From positions 1,299,115-1,363,114 of the forward strand of contig NC_018664.1 in NCBI RefSeq assembly GCF_000299355.1: 64,000 nt of DNA, in the 5' to 3' direction. Below the pieces are notes generated by a model. The model did not search any database and was not told the DNA's origin. It worked only from the letters and a program-made list of their open reading frames with translations. This DNA is from Gottschalkia acidurici 9a. GTDB taxonomy: Bacteria > Bacillota > Clostridia > Tissierellales > Gottschalkiaceae. Both the position numbers and the translations under genes were made by a program. Each line of letters begins with the position of its first letter. Position 1 is the stretch's first letter. This document shows positions 55,435-64,000 of the stretch, in pieces.

Positions 55435-56143
55435 TTTAAATAAAAAATTTGGTAACTTACATGTATTAAAAGGAGTAAATAGTAATATAAAAAAAGGTGA
55501 GGTAGTAGTAGTTATAGGTCCTAGTGGATCTGGAAAAAGTACTTTTTTAAGATGTTTAAATTTACTTGAGACACCGACAGATGGAGAAATTATATTTGAA
55601 GGAACATCTATTACAAGTAAAGGTACAGATATAGATAAATTGAGACAGAAGATGGGAATGGTTTTTCAACAGTTTAACTTGTTTCCACATATGACTGTTT
55701 TACAAAATATAACGTTAGCACCTATGAAACTGAAAAACATGAGTAAAGAAGAAGCTGATAAAGTAGCATTTAATCTTTTAAAGAGAATAGGTTTAGAAGA
55801 TAAAGCACAAACTTATCCAAATAACTTATCAGGAGGACAAAAGCAAAGAATAGCAATAGCAAGAGCTTTAGCTATGTCTCCAGATGTGATGCTATTTGAT
55901 GAACCTACTTCAGCATTGGATCCTGAAATGGTAGGTGAGGTTCTAGAAGTTATGAAGGACTTAGCTAGAGATGGAATGACTATGGTAGTAGTTACTCATG
56001 AAATGGGATTTGCTAAAGAAGTTGGAGATAGAGTATTATTTATGGACGGTGGGTTTATAGTAGAAGAAGGTACTCCAGAAGAAATATTTAATAATCCTAA
56101 AAATGAAAGAACTAAAAACTTCTTAGCGAAGGTTCTAGTATAA
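55418..56143 (+). CDS. amino-acid ABC transporter ATP-binding protein
   Basis: The 241-residue ATPase has Walker [11 protein letters not shown]-loop [16 protein letters not shown], signature [15 protein letters not shown], Walker [21 protein letters not shown] and H-loop VVTHEMGFA. It closely follows the GlnQ/HisP-type polar amino-acid group. Start is GTG 55418, with GAGAGGAGG upstream inside the permease gene. It completes the three-gene transporter. Confidence 0.95.
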   Translation: MIEVNNLNKKFGNLHVLKGVNSNIKKGEVVVVIGPSGSGKSTFLRCLNLLETPTDGEIIFEGTSITSKGTDIDKLRQKMGMVFQQFNLFPHMTVLQNITLAPMKLKNMSKEEADKVAFNLLKRIGLEDKAQTYPNNLSGGQKQRIAIARALAMSPDVMLFDEPTSALDPEMVGEVLEVMKDLARDGMTMVVVTHEMGFAKEVGDRVLFMDGGFIVEEGTPEEIFNNPKNERTKNFLAKVLV

Positions 56144-56182
56144 CAATAAATTGAACAGATGAAATTAAAGGGGAAGATAGGT

Positions 56183-57190
56183 ATGTATTTATTAAAACCA
56201 GAAGGTTATAGGCCTAGATTGGACGTTATGGAAACTGTAATAGCGATAAAGCAACTGAAAGATTTTTTTGAAAGTGCATTAGCTAAAGAACTAAATCTTA
56301 CAAGAGTTTCTGCACCACTATTTGTAAAGTCAGAATCAGGACTAAATGATGACTTAAATGGTGTAGAAGAGCCAGTATCATTTAAAGTAAAAGATGATGA
56401 CAATTGTAAAGTTGAGATAGTTCACTCGTTAGCTAAATGGAAGAGGATGGCTCTTTCAAGATATGGATTTGAACCAGGACAAGGACTTTATACAGATATG
56501 AATGCTATAAGACCGGAAGAGGAACTAGATAATACTCATTCTATTTATGTAGATCAATGGGACTGGGAAAAGGTTATAAGAAAAGAGGAGCGAACAGAAG
56601 ATACTTTAATAAATACAGTAAAATCGATATTTAAAGTATTTAAATCAGCAGAAGATTATATATGCGAACTATTTCCTCAAATTGAAAAATATTTACCAGA
56701 TGAGATCACTTTTATTACTTCTCAAGAGTTAGAAGATATGTATCCAACAATACCATCACAAGAAAGAGAAAATATTATAGCTAAAGAAAAAAAAGCAGTA
56801 TTTATAATGAAGATTGGTCATGTATTAAACTCTGGGGAAAAACATGATGGTAGAGCGCCGGATTATGATGATTGGAATCTAAATGGGGATATAATATTCT
56901 GGAATCCGATACTTAATAAATGTCTTGAATTGTCTTCAATGGGAATAAGAGTAGACGAGGAAGCACTAAAAGAGCAATTAAAAATTACAAACTCGGAAGA
57001 AAGATTAGAATTTAAGTATCACAAACTATTAGTTGAAGGAAAATTACCATATACTATAGGTGGTGGAATTGGACAATCTAGAATATGTATGTACTTTTTA
57101 CAAAAAGCTCATATTGGAGAGGTTCAAGCTTCTATATGGCCAGATGAAATGATAATGGAATGCGAAAAGTCTAATATGTTTTTACTATAA
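56183..57190 (+). CDS. asnA: aspartate-ammonia ligase (asparagine synthetase A)
   Basis: Makes asparagine from aspartate, ammonia and ATP. Class II aminoacyl-tRNA-synthetase-like fold with [83 protein letters not shown] and [18 protein letters not shown] prefer ATG 56183 ([13 protein letters not shown]), which has AAAGGGG at about 10 nt and fits the family N-terminus, over ATG 56159. The enzyme links nitrogen supply to the amino-acid transporter just upstream only by proximity. Confidence 0.94.
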   Translation: MYLLKPEGYRPRLDVMETVIAIKQLKDFFESALAKELNLTRVSAPLFVKSESGLNDDLNGVEEPVSFKVKDDDNCKVEIVHSLAKWKRMALSRYGFEPGQGLYTDMNAIRPEEELDNTHSIYVDQWDWEKVIRKEERTEDTLINTVKSIFKVFKSAEDYICELFPQIEKYLPDEITFITSQELEDMYPTIPSQERENIIAKEKKAVFIMKIGHVLNSGEKHDGRAPDYDDWNLNGDIIFWNPILNKCLELSSMGIRVDEEALKEQLKITNSEERLEFKYHKLLVEGKLPYTIGGGIGQSRICMYFLQKAHIGEVQASIWPDEMIMECEKSNMFLL

Positions 57191-57273
57191 ATAGAATTAA
57201 AATAAATATTGAAGAAATATATGATGTATAGAAATTACTTTATATATTTCTTTTTTTAAGGAGAAGAGTTTTT

Positions 57274-57912
57274 ATGTCTAAAAATAAGATATACTACTTA
57301 ATACTAGGTCTAGGACTCGGTATAGTACTAACAAGTTCCATAAATATCGCTTTCAATAAGCCAAAACAAATAGAATATTCTGAACAAGAAATTATAGAAA
57401 AAGCAAGAGGCTTAGGAATGATTAGTGTAAAAGAAAATATAGAAGCCAATAGCAAAAAAGATCAGGATAAAAATAATAAAGAAGCTAATAAAGAAGATGA
57501 TATAGAAGAAGTTTCAAATAAAGTAGAGATAGATCAGGAGTCAAATAATCAGGTAAACAATCAACCAATAAAAACAAAAACTTCACAAACTCAGGCAAAA
57601 GGACAAGCAAAGACACAATCAAATACAAAGCCTAAAGAACAGAAAGTTCAGCAGAAGGAAAATGTTGATTCGCAGCCTAAATATGCAACTATTAATATAG
57701 GAAATGGAGATACAGCAACTAGTATAGTTTCAAGACTTAAAGAAGCTAACATTATACAAGATGAAGAAGACTTTATGAGAGTCTTAAAAGAAAATGAGCT
57801 TCAGGGAAAGTTTATAACAGGAAGTCATCAAGTTAAAGTAAATGGAACATATGATGAAATTTTAAAAAGTTTAATAAAAGAAAAAGATATTAAGAATATG
57901 AGTACTGAATGA
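57274..57912 (+). CDS. MltG/YceG-like membrane protein, partial domain
   Basis: The 212-residue protein has one N-terminal helix (IYYLILGLGLGIVLTSSINIAF), a long Lys/Gln/Asn-rich low-complexity linker (about residues 48-135) and a C-terminal YATINIGNGDTATSIVSRLKEANIIQDEEDFMRVLKENELQGKFITGSHQV. The last part matches the LysM-like N-terminal region of MltG endolytic transglycosylases, but the catalytic domain is absent. It may bind glycan or regulate cell wall synthesis; the enzyme name would be misleading. RBS AAGGAGAAG. Confidence 0.7.
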   Translation: MSKNKIYYLILGLGLGIVLTSSINIAFNKPKQIEYSEQEIIEKARGLGMISVKENIEANSKKDQDKNNKEANKEDDIEEVSNKVEIDQESNNQVNNQPIKTKTSQTQAKGQAKTQSNTKPKEQKVQQKENVDSQPKYATINIGNGDTATSIVSRLKEANIIQDEEDFMRVLKENELQGKFITGSHQVKVNGTYDEILKSLIKEKDIKNMSTE

Positions 57913-57933
57913 AAATAAGTGCTCATTTTTTGC
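57898..57933 (+). terminator. terminator of the MltG-like gene
   Basis: ATGAGTACT/AGTGCTCAT stem with the stop codon in the loop and a TTTTTTG tail. Confidence 0.7.
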
Positions 57934-58005
57934 ATATTTTAAGGAAATATAAATCATAATAATGATTACATACAATAAAATTTATAGAAAGAGGAGATAT
58001 ATAAA

Positions 58006-58179
58006 TTGAGTAATAACATTAATTTTGAAGATATAAAGCAAAAATTTATAAATGCAGATTTAAGTGAGAAAATAAGAATCTATACTACAACACAGGGATT
58101 AACCGTTGAGCAATTTAAAGAACTTTTAAAGCTATATCCTCTTCAACACTTAGATAAACTAGAAAAAGCTATGCAATAA
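58006..58179 (+). CDS. 57-residue protein of unknown function
   Basis: Short gene with TTG start 7 to 9 bases behind AGAGGAG. The product MSNNINFEDIKQKFINADL... is entirely helical and soluble, ending LKLYPLQHLDKLEKAMQ. It has its own terminator. No family is recognised. The RBS, terminator and lack of overlap with other genes support a real small gene. Confidence 0.7.
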   Translation: MSNNINFEDIKQKFINADLSEKIRIYTTTQGLTVEQFKELLKLYPLQHLDKLEKAMQ

Positions 58180-58202
58180 ACCCAGGAAACTGGGTTTATT
58201 TT
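58176..58202 (+). terminator. terminator of the small helical protein gene
   Basis: ATAAACCCAG-GAAA-CTGGGTTTAT perfect 10-bp stem with GAAA loop, followed by TTTT. Confidence 0.88.
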
Positions 58203-58243
58203 AGTGTATAATAAAGAATAAATTACATAAGGGGGGGTAAATA

Positions 58244-58927
58244 TTGAAAATAAATAATCTTTTTAAATTTATCATAATTTTAATGCTACCAGTTACACTT
58301 CTGCTCACTACAGTAGAAAAAGTTACATTTGATATAGAATATTTTAATAAAAAATATAGTGAATATAATATTTCAACAGAAACAGGAATAGATAAGGAAG
58401 ATCTAACAAGGATTACACACCAGTTGCTTGATTATTTGAAAGATAAAGAAGATAACATCATAATGACAGCAAAGATACATGGTGAAGAAGGACAAGTTTT
58501 TGGAGAACGAGAGATACTACATATGATGGACGTTAAGAAATTATTTATAGAAGGTTTCAAAATAAGAAACTTAACTTTATTATTATCGATAATATCTATT
58601 ATATGTTTAAGAATTAGAGAAAAGAAAGAATTAGGGAAATCATTCATTTTATCCTCAACTATATATTTATCATTAATAACAATACTTGGTCTTTTAATGT
58701 ATCTAGACTTTAATAAATATTTTACTTATTTTCATCAGATATTTTTTAGTAATGACTTATGGTTACTAGATCCTAAAACGGATGTATTAATACAAATGCT
58801 ACCTTTAGAATTCTTTTATAGTATAGCTTATAAAATAGTAACATTCTTTATTATAGAACTTATTATTATACTTGTATTAGGAATATATCTAAATAAAAGT
58901 TATAAAAATCTTTCACAACGTCAATAA
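58244..58927 (+). CDS. TIGR01906 family (DUF1461) membrane protein
   Basis: The 227-residue integral membrane protein has an N-terminal helix, an extracellular segment with LTRITHQLLDYLKDKEDN and FGEREILHMMDVKKLF, then three helices, with the family stretch FHQIFFSNDLWLLDPKTDVLIQMLPLEFF near the end. It is a protein of unknown function common in Firmicutes. TTG start behind GGGGGGG. The next gene begins 23 bases later, probably the same transcript. Confidence 0.88.
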   Translation: MKINNLFKFIIILMLPVTLLLTTVEKVTFDIEYFNKKYSEYNISTETGIDKEDLTRITHQLLDYLKDKEDNIIMTAKIHGEEGQVFGEREILHMMDVKKLFIEGFKIRNLTLLLSIISIICLRIREKKELGKSFILSSTIYLSLITILGLLMYLDFNKYFTYFHQIFFSNDLWLLDPKTDVLIQMLPLEFFYSIAYKIVTFFIIELIIILVLGIYLNKSYKNLSQRQ

Positions 58928-58950
58928 TTAAAGTGAAAGGTGGCGTAAAA

Positions 58951-59901
58951 ATGGAGTATTTAAAAAAGCTTAATGACAAATTAAAGATAAGAAGGTATTA
59001 TTCAGAGGAAATCAATAAAGGAAAGAGTTATATAGGAAGTTTATTAGATAAGATTATAATGAGTCTTATTATCTTTGTATCCTTACTAATATATATTTAT
59101 ATTAAAACTAACAATATAGTAATATCATCTATAATATCAATTCAGTTTTTAATTATATATGCTATTGTTTTTCAAAAGATAAGTCAGAAAAAAATAGATG
59201 AAAGTATAGCGTGCATAGATAAAAAATTAGTGAAAGAAAAAATATATAAAAACTTGATAGATCAGACTCCATATGCTTATGTAGAGTATATAGAGAAAAC
59301 ATTGAAAGGTTTTAGTATAAATAATACTAAAATATATAATGAAAAAGGAATAGATATAGTTGGAAAAATAAGAGAAAAACAGATTGGAGTAAAGTGCTTT
59401 CAATATAAAGAAGATCATAAAGTGGATGTAAACGATGTAAAGGAATTCTTCATAGAACTTAGAAATAAAAACATAAAAAAAGGGATGCTCATAACAACAT
59501 CTTCTTTTACTGAAGATGTGAAACTTTTCTTTAAAAGACTTGAAGAACATGTAGATGTAAAGCTTGTAGACATGGATGAATTGTTAAATAAAATGAAGAA
59601 AACGGAAATCTATCCTAGTAAAAGTGAAATAGAAAAAATAATATTGCAAAAAATAAGGGATAATAGAGTTAAAGTTAGAAATGAGAGCAAAAAGATAGTA
59701 TCAAGAGATAGTACTAAAAAGTGTATTATAAGTGGTCTCATGCTCATCTTATTTGGAAAGATAACTCCATATGAAGGATATTATAATATAGTAGGATATA
59801 TACTAATATCTTTAGGTCTAGTTCCAATTATAAAGTCAGCTATAGAAGTCATAGTATTCGTAGATGTTGAAGAAAATGATGAAAAAGGTGATACTGTATA
59901 G
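58951..59901 (+). CDS. membrane protein with Mrr-like endonuclease fold, degenerate active site
   Basis: The 316-residue protein has two N-terminal helices (about 26-45 and 50-68), a coiled linker, then a restriction-endonuclease-like Mrr_cat region: VEYIEKTLKGFSINNTKIYNEKGIDIVGKIREKQIGVKCFQYKEDHKV, and KKGMLITTSSFTEDVKLFF. A pair of C-terminal helices follows (LMLILFGKITPYEG, IVGYILISLGLVPIIKSAIEV). In active Mrr-type domains the second strand reads VQCKRY (QxK); here it is VKCFQY, so the catalytic Lys is missing although the first Asp (GIDIV) is present. DNA cleavage is doubtful. ATG 58951 has AAAGGTGG upstream. Confidence 0.75.
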   Translation: MEYLKKLNDKLKIRRYYSEEINKGKSYIGSLLDKIIMSLIIFVSLLIYIYIKTNNIVISSIISIQFLIIYAIVFQKISQKKIDESIACIDKKLVKEKIYKNLIDQTPYAYVEYIEKTLKGFSINNTKIYNEKGIDIVGKIREKQIGVKCFQYKEDHKVDVNDVKEFFIELRNKNIKKGMLITTSSFTEDVKLFFKRLEEHVDVKLVDMDELLNKMKKTEIYPSKSEIEKIILQKIRDNRVKVRNESKKIVSRDSTKKCIISGLMLILFGKITPYEGYYNIVGYILISLGLVPIIKSAIEVIVFVDVEENDEKGDTV

Positions 59902-60009
59902 TCAAGATGTTTACAAACAATTAGAAGTAATGTACAATGTCCCTATCAGAAGATAACACATTTTTAATAACTACTATTAATATTACTTATGAAATCATAG
60001 GAGGAAAAG

Positions 60010-60594
60010 ATGAAAAAAGTTTTAGCCATAATGGGAAGCCCTAGAAAGGGAAAAAATGCAGATCAACTATTAGATAAGGTTTTAGAAGGAATTAAAGATT
60101 CTGGAGAAGAGGTAGAAATAAAAAAAGTATATTTAAAGGATCTGAAGATATCACACTGTATAGGTTGTGGGTATTGTGAAAAAACAGGGAAATGTTTCAT
60201 GGATGATGATATGAATGTACTTTATGACGAGTTTGATTCTGCAGACTCTGTAATAATAGCATCACCAGTGTACTTCAACTCAGTAAATAGCTTTACGAAG
60301 GCTATGATAGATAGATGCCAAGCTTATTGGTCTAGTAAATATGTACTGAATAAGCCTTCAATAGATAGAAATAAAAAAAGACTAGGAGTATTTTTAGGCG
60401 TAGGAGGAGCACCTGAGACAGAAGATCAGTTTTTAGGAGCTAAATTAGTTATTGACTACTTCTTTAGAGCTGTAAATAATAAATATGAAAAAGACATACT
60501 AGTTCCTCATACGGATGAAAAAGCTGTATGGGAAAGAGAAGATATAATGAAAGAAGCATATGAAACAGGAAAGCATTTATTCGATAATTTCTAA
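60010..60594 (+). CDS. iron-sulfur flavoprotein-like NAD(P)H oxidoreductase
   Basis: The 194-residue flavodoxin-fold protein has FMN loop MGSPRKGKNADQLL and IIASPVYFNSVNSFTKAMIDR. Between them lies a compact cysteine motif CIGCGYCEKTGKC (residues 50, 53, 56, 62; CX2CX2CX5C), as in archaeal iron-sulfur flavoproteins that carry a [4Fe-4S] cluster next to FMN. It likely reduces small molecules or oxygen species; physiological partners unknown. RBS TAGGAGG. Monocistronic. Confidence 0.85.
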   Translation: MKKVLAIMGSPRKGKNADQLLDKVLEGIKDSGEEVEIKKVYLKDLKISHCIGCGYCEKTGKCFMDDDMNVLYDEFDSADSVIIASPVYFNSVNSFTKAMIDRCQAYWSSKYVLNKPSIDRNKKRLGVFLGVGGAPETEDQFLGAKLVIDYFFRAVNNKYEKDILVPHTDEKAVWEREDIMKEAYETGKHLFDNF

Positions 60595-60687
60595 AAAATT
60601 ATGAATATTGTATACAAATATTTGATTTTTGTTAAAAAAAGATTATAATTTTATTAACAAGCTTATTAATAAAAGGAGAGATAGAAC

Positions 60688-61260
60688 ATGAAAAAAGAAT
60701 TACCTATAGCACTATCAAATAGACACTTACATTTAAGTCAAAAAGACTTAGAAGTACTTTTCGGACAAGGATATGAATTAACTAAAGCAAAAGATTTAGC
60801 TCAACCAGGACAATATGCTTGCGAAGAAAAAGTTGACGTGGTAGGACCAAGAGGAACTTTAAAGGGTATGAGAGTTTTAGGACCATGTAGAGCTGATACA
60901 CAAGTAGAAGTTTCATTTGCAGATGCAAGAGCATTAGGAGTAGAAGCAATCCTAAGAGACTCAGGTGATATAGAAGGAACACCAGGAGCTAAACTAGTAG
61001 GGCCTAAAGGTGAAGTAGATTTAGAAAAAGGTGTTATAGCAGCTTCAAGACATATACACTTTAGTACAGAAGATGCAGAGAAATTTGGAGTTAAAGACAA
61101 AGATATAGTTAAAGTTAAAGTAGGTGGAGAAAGAGGTCTAGTATTTGATAATGTCTTAGTAAGAGTTTCTCCTAACTATGCATTAGAGATGCACGTTGAT
61201 GTTGAAGAGGGAAATGCAGCAGGAGTTAAAAATAATCAAACTGTAGAAATAGTTGAATAA
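60688..61260 (+). CDS. pduL: PduL-type phosphotransacylase
   Basis: Interconverts acyl-CoA and acyl-phosphate (propionyl or acetyl). The 190-residue protein has the two PduL domains with zinc ligands: [17 protein letters not shown] (His-x-His) and [15 protein letters not shown], plus [15 protein letters not shown]. The N-terminus begins [13 protein letters not shown], without the encapsulation helix that targets PduL into microcompartments, so this form is probably cytosolic. It is translationally coupled to deoC (ATGA overlap), forming a two-gene operon. Confidence 0.92.
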   Translation: MKKELPIALSNRHLHLSQKDLEVLFGQGYELTKAKDLAQPGQYACEEKVDVVGPRGTLKGMRVLGPCRADTQVEVSFADARALGVEAILRDSGDIEGTPGAKLVGPKGEVDLEKGVIAASRHIHFSTEDAEKFGVKDKDIVKVKVGGERGLVFDNVLVRVSPNYALEMHVDVEEGNAAGVKNNQTVEIVE

Positions 61261-61931
61261 TGAATAATATCGCCCAATTTATAGATCACACTATATTAAA
61301 GCCTGATGCAACTAAAGCTATGGTTAAAAAAGTATGTGATGAAGCAAAAAAATATAATTTTGCTTCTGTTTGTGTGAATCCATACTATATTAAATATGTA
61401 AGCGACGAGCTAAAAGAAAGTAATGTGAAGGTTACTTCGGTTATAGGATTTCCACTAGGCTCAACATCCAAAGATGCGAAAGCTTTTGAAGCTAAAAAAG
61501 TATTAGAGGATGGCGCTAATGAAATAGACATGGTTATAAATATAGGGGCAATTAAAGATAGATGTTTAGATATAGTTAGAGAAGATATACAAGCTATTGT
61601 AGATATTGTAAAGGATAAAGCTATATTAAAAGTTATAATAGAAACTTGTCTTTTGACTGAAGACGAAAAGAAGATAGCTTGCGAGATATCTAAAGACTGT
61701 GGTGTAGATTTTGTTAAAACTTCAACAGGATTTAGTATAGGTGGAGCAACTGAAGAAGATGTTAAACTTATGAAAGAAATAGTAGGTTCAAACATAGGAG
61801 TTAAAGCATCCGGAGGTATAAGAACCATAGAAGATGCGGAGAAAATGATAAGAGCGGGAGCTACTAGAATAGGAGCTAGCTCCTCTGTAAGTATAGTAGA
61901 ATCAGCTCAAAGTATAAGAAATAATAGATAA
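61260..61931 (+). CDS. deoC: deoxyribose-phosphate aldolase
   Basis: Splits 2-deoxyribose 5-phosphate into acetaldehyde and glyceraldehyde 3-phosphate. The 223-residue TIM barrel has [15 protein letters not shown], Schiff-base Lys in FVKTSTGF, Lys in [10 protein letters not shown] and conserved [11 protein letters not shown]. It starts on the stop codon of pduL. The acetaldehyde it makes could be taken to acetyl-CoA and then acetyl-phosphate via PduL, but no aldehyde dehydrogenase gene is near. Confidence 0.95.
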   Translation: MNNIAQFIDHTILKPDATKAMVKKVCDEAKKYNFASVCVNPYYIKYVSDELKESNVKVTSVIGFPLGSTSKDAKAFEAKKVLEDGANEIDMVINIGAIKDRCLDIVREDIQAIVDIVKDKAILKVIIETCLLTEDEKKIACEISKDCGVDFVKTSTGFSIGGATEEDVKLMKEIVGSNIGVKASGGIRTIEDAEKMIRAGATRIGASSSVSIVESAQSIRNNR

Positions 61932-61950
61932 ATTACTTACAAATTTAAAT

Positions 61951-61986
61951 AAAAAGACATTATATAAATTTATATAATGTCTTTTT
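61951..61986. terminator. bidirectional terminator between deoC and the TSCPD gene
   Basis: AAAAAGACATTATATAAA/TTTATATAATGTCTTTTT perfect 18-bp stem with A and T runs, between convergent genes. Confidence 0.9.
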
Positions 61987-62009
61987 ACTTTTAATGATAT
62001 ATGGTTACA

Positions 62010-62255
62010 TTACTCCATTGACTTATAGTTCTCTAGAGCTTTAGAAAGCTGGTCGGCACAAGATGTGTTTTTAGCACCACAAGTGATGTGTTTTAACTTG
62101 GATATTAACTCTTCAACTTCCATATCTTCAGCCAATATTGAAAGTGCTTGAAGGTTTCCGTTACACCCACCTAAAAAAGAAATATTTTTTACTTTGTTAT
62201 CTTCAATATCAAAAGAAATTTCTCTAGGACAAATACCACTAGGAATAAATTTCAT
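62010..62255 (-). CDS. TSCPD domain protein (TIGR03905 type)
   Basis: The 81-residue protein has GICPREISFDIEDNKVKNISFLGGCNGNLQAL and TCGAKNTSCADQLSKAL, the TSCPD-domain pattern also found at the end of NrdJ ribonucleotide reductases. Cysteines suggest metal binding. Function unknown. RBS AAAGGAGG. Confidence 0.85.
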   Translation of the reverse strand: MKFIPSGICPREISFDIEDNKVKNISFLGGCNGNLQALSILAEDMEVEELISKLKHITCGAKNTSCADQLSKALENYKSME

Positions 62256-62270
62256 TATTAAAAACCTCCT

Positions 62271-63344
62271 TTAAGAACATATTTTGTTACGTCCTGTATT
62301 TTTAGCCTCATAAAGTTTTTCATCGGCATAAGCTTTAACTTTATATATATCAGAAACTGTTTCATTATAGCTTGCAACTCCAACTGAAACTGTTATTTTA
62401 ACTTCAACTCCAGAACTTAGAATAAAAACATGATTTTCAACTATAGATCTTATTTTTTCAGCAAATCTAAGTGTTTGGCTTTTCGAACAATGTCTTAATA
62501 ATATACAGAACTCTTCTCCACCAACTCTTCCTACATCATATTTATATCTGGATATATTGTTAAAAATTAACCCTAATTGTTTCAAAATCTCGTCTCCAGA
62601 TGGATGACCATAAGTGTCATTAATTTGCTTAAAAAAATCTACATCAATCATTAAAATGGAAAAATTAATATTTTCTTTTTTTGCTAATTCTAAGGTATCC
62701 TTAAGTAAGGCATTAAATCCTCTTGAATTATTAAGATTAGTTAAGAAGTCAGTATTTGCTTCTTTTTTTAGGTCTTTTAAATTTTTATAACCTATATAAA
62801 TATAGTCCAAAAGTAAATAAACAATTATAGTGATAAAAATAGTTCCAAACCAAAGTGATACTATATCTTTTAGAATAATAGTCTCACTATCTAAGACCTT
62901 AATCAGAACTATAGTTCTGATTACTAAGCTATATATTATCATGTAAATCCATTTTTTCTGTTGATTGGTATGAAAATATAAAATAAAAGCACATCCTATA
63001 GAATTAATGATTATACTTATAGATGTTATTATAGAATTATAGCTTATACCAAGGTAAATTAAATAAAATATAGAAGAAATTGCTCCTGTTACAATTACAG
63101 AAACAGGACCACCATATATAGCAGAAATTACTTGAGGTATATGTCTGAAGTCAAAAAAAACCTCACGATTAACCTTTATGTTGTATATCATTAGAATAAT
63201 ACTTAAAAAGCCATACACGACTCCAGAAATAAATTTCTTTTTTATTGAAGAACTAGGATTCAAATCTTTGAAATTCAAAAATTCATTCAATATAAAAAGT
63301 ATGGATATCAAAATACATCCATTAATAAATAAGTCGCTTATCAT
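62271..63344 (-). CDS. diguanylate cyclase with LytS-type membrane sensor
   Basis: The 357-residue protein has five to six helices at the N-terminus with DFRHIPQVISAIYGGPVSVIVTG, the 5TMR-LYT sensory region. A GGDEF domain follows: LTNLNNSRGFNALL, MIDVDFFKQINDTYGHPSGDEIL, VGRVGGEEFCILL (active GGEEF). At the I-site position it reads RYKY, not RxxD, so product inhibition may be weak. It should make cyclic di-GMP. ATG 63344 has AGGGGTTGAG upstream. Next to the TSCPD gene by chance or co-transcription. Confidence 0.9.
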   Translation of the reverse strand: MISDLFINGCILISILFILNEFLNFKDLNPSSSIKKKFISGVVYGFLSIILMIYNIKVNREVFFDFRHIPQVISAIYGGPVSVIVTGAISSIFYLIYLGISYNSIITSISIIINSIGCAFILYFHTNQQKKWIYMIIYSLVIRTIVLIKVLDSETIILKDIVSLWFGTIFITIIVYLLLDYIYIGYKNLKDLKKEANTDFLTNLNNSRGFNALLKDTLELAKKENINFSILMIDVDFFKQINDTYGHPSGDEILKQLGLIFNNISRYKYDVGRVGGEEFCILLRHCSKSQTLRFAEKIRSIVENHVFILSSGVEVKITVSVGVASYNETVSDIYKVKAYADEKLYEAKNTGRNKICS

Positions 63345-63499
63345 AAGCTCAACCCCTAATGATGCAAGAATGAATATTTAATTTATACACAATTACAATT
63401 CTAAACTAAAATAAGCACAATGTCTAGAGTGATGGATTTTTTAACAGGTGAAAATAATACAATTATATGATATAATACCCAGAGAATTATTAAATTTAA

Positions 63500-64000
<501 letters not shown>

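Noticed and set aside
57274-57912. Functional MltG transglycosylase
   Set aside because: Only the LysM-like part is present; the catalytic domain with its Glu is missing.
61385-61828. 147-codon frame opposite deoC
   Set aside because: Shadow of deoC in a codon-biased gene; Ser/Ile-rich composition and no RBS.

Overview
The window is AT-rich clostridial DNA. The genome is low in G+C, genes carry strong AGGAGG-type ribosome binding sites, and TTG and GTG starts are common. T-box and SAM riboswitch leaders control amino-acid genes, and there is a group I intron/TnpB chimera (IStron) of the kind known from Clostridioides difficile and C. botulinum. Gene content (aro operon order, DUF5685/DnaJ pair, orphan PduL-DeoC, TIGR01906, TSCPD protein) fits the Clostridia and perhaps the Peptostreptococcaceae. 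That placement is inference. No rRNA, tRNA or CRISPR was seen.

Layout. 1-11 kb: a truncated CHASE-type membrane sensor, an N-formylglutamate amidohydrolase-like protein, MnmA, a D,D-carboxypeptidase, an orphan microcompartment shell protein, three GNAT acetyltransferases (one frameshifted), a LUD-domain protein, a Vat-type xenobiotic acetyltransferase, ThpR and an unrecognised 385-residue protein. 11.4-16.8 kb: a response regulator/histidine kinase/ABC ATPase/FtsX-type permease module, typical of peptide-antibiotic or envelope-stress sensing. 17-20.9 kb: an ECF-like sigma factor and a DUF4179 membrane protein, separated by an IStron whose TnpB carries a premature ochre codon.

20.9-47.4 kb is an amino-acid biosynthesis district. 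It holds leuA under a Leu T-box; ilvB-ilvN; a long aromatic operon (DAHP synthase, tyrA, aroB, aroA, aroC, pheA, aroK with a frameshift, aroQ); metA under a SAM-I riboswitch; an alkyladenine glycosylase; a TIGR00266 protein; leuBCD with a divergent LysR gene; and cimA under an Ile T-box. An ilvC-ilvD-ilvB operon follows under a second, divergent Ile T-box. A relic of a second leuB lies just downstream of cimA. Three of the four leader RNAs here are preceded by TTGACA-17-TAtAAT-like promoters. Together the genes route pyruvate and acetyl-CoA to Leu, Ile and Val (isoleucine by the citramalate route), and PEP and erythrose-4-phosphate to Phe and Tyr.

47.4-64 kb is housekeeping and accessory: a DUF1294 protein, a methyltransferase, RNase HI, a DUF5685/J-domain/membrane-protein cluster, a secreted ComEC-like metallo-hydrolase with DUF3006, a polar amino-acid ABC transporter, AsnA, an MltG-like protein, a small 57-residue protein, TIGR01906, an Mrr-like membrane protein with a degenerate active site, an iron-sulfur-flavoprotein-like reductase, PduL with DeoC, a TSCPD protein, a GGDEF cyclase and the start of an ABC-F ATPase.

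Features judged most worth follow-up are the IStron in the sigma/anti-sigma operon, the aroK frameshift, the leuB relic, the scattered microcompartment-type genes, a 43-residue membrane peptide gene upstream of the aro operon, and the inactive-looking Mrr-type membrane protein.
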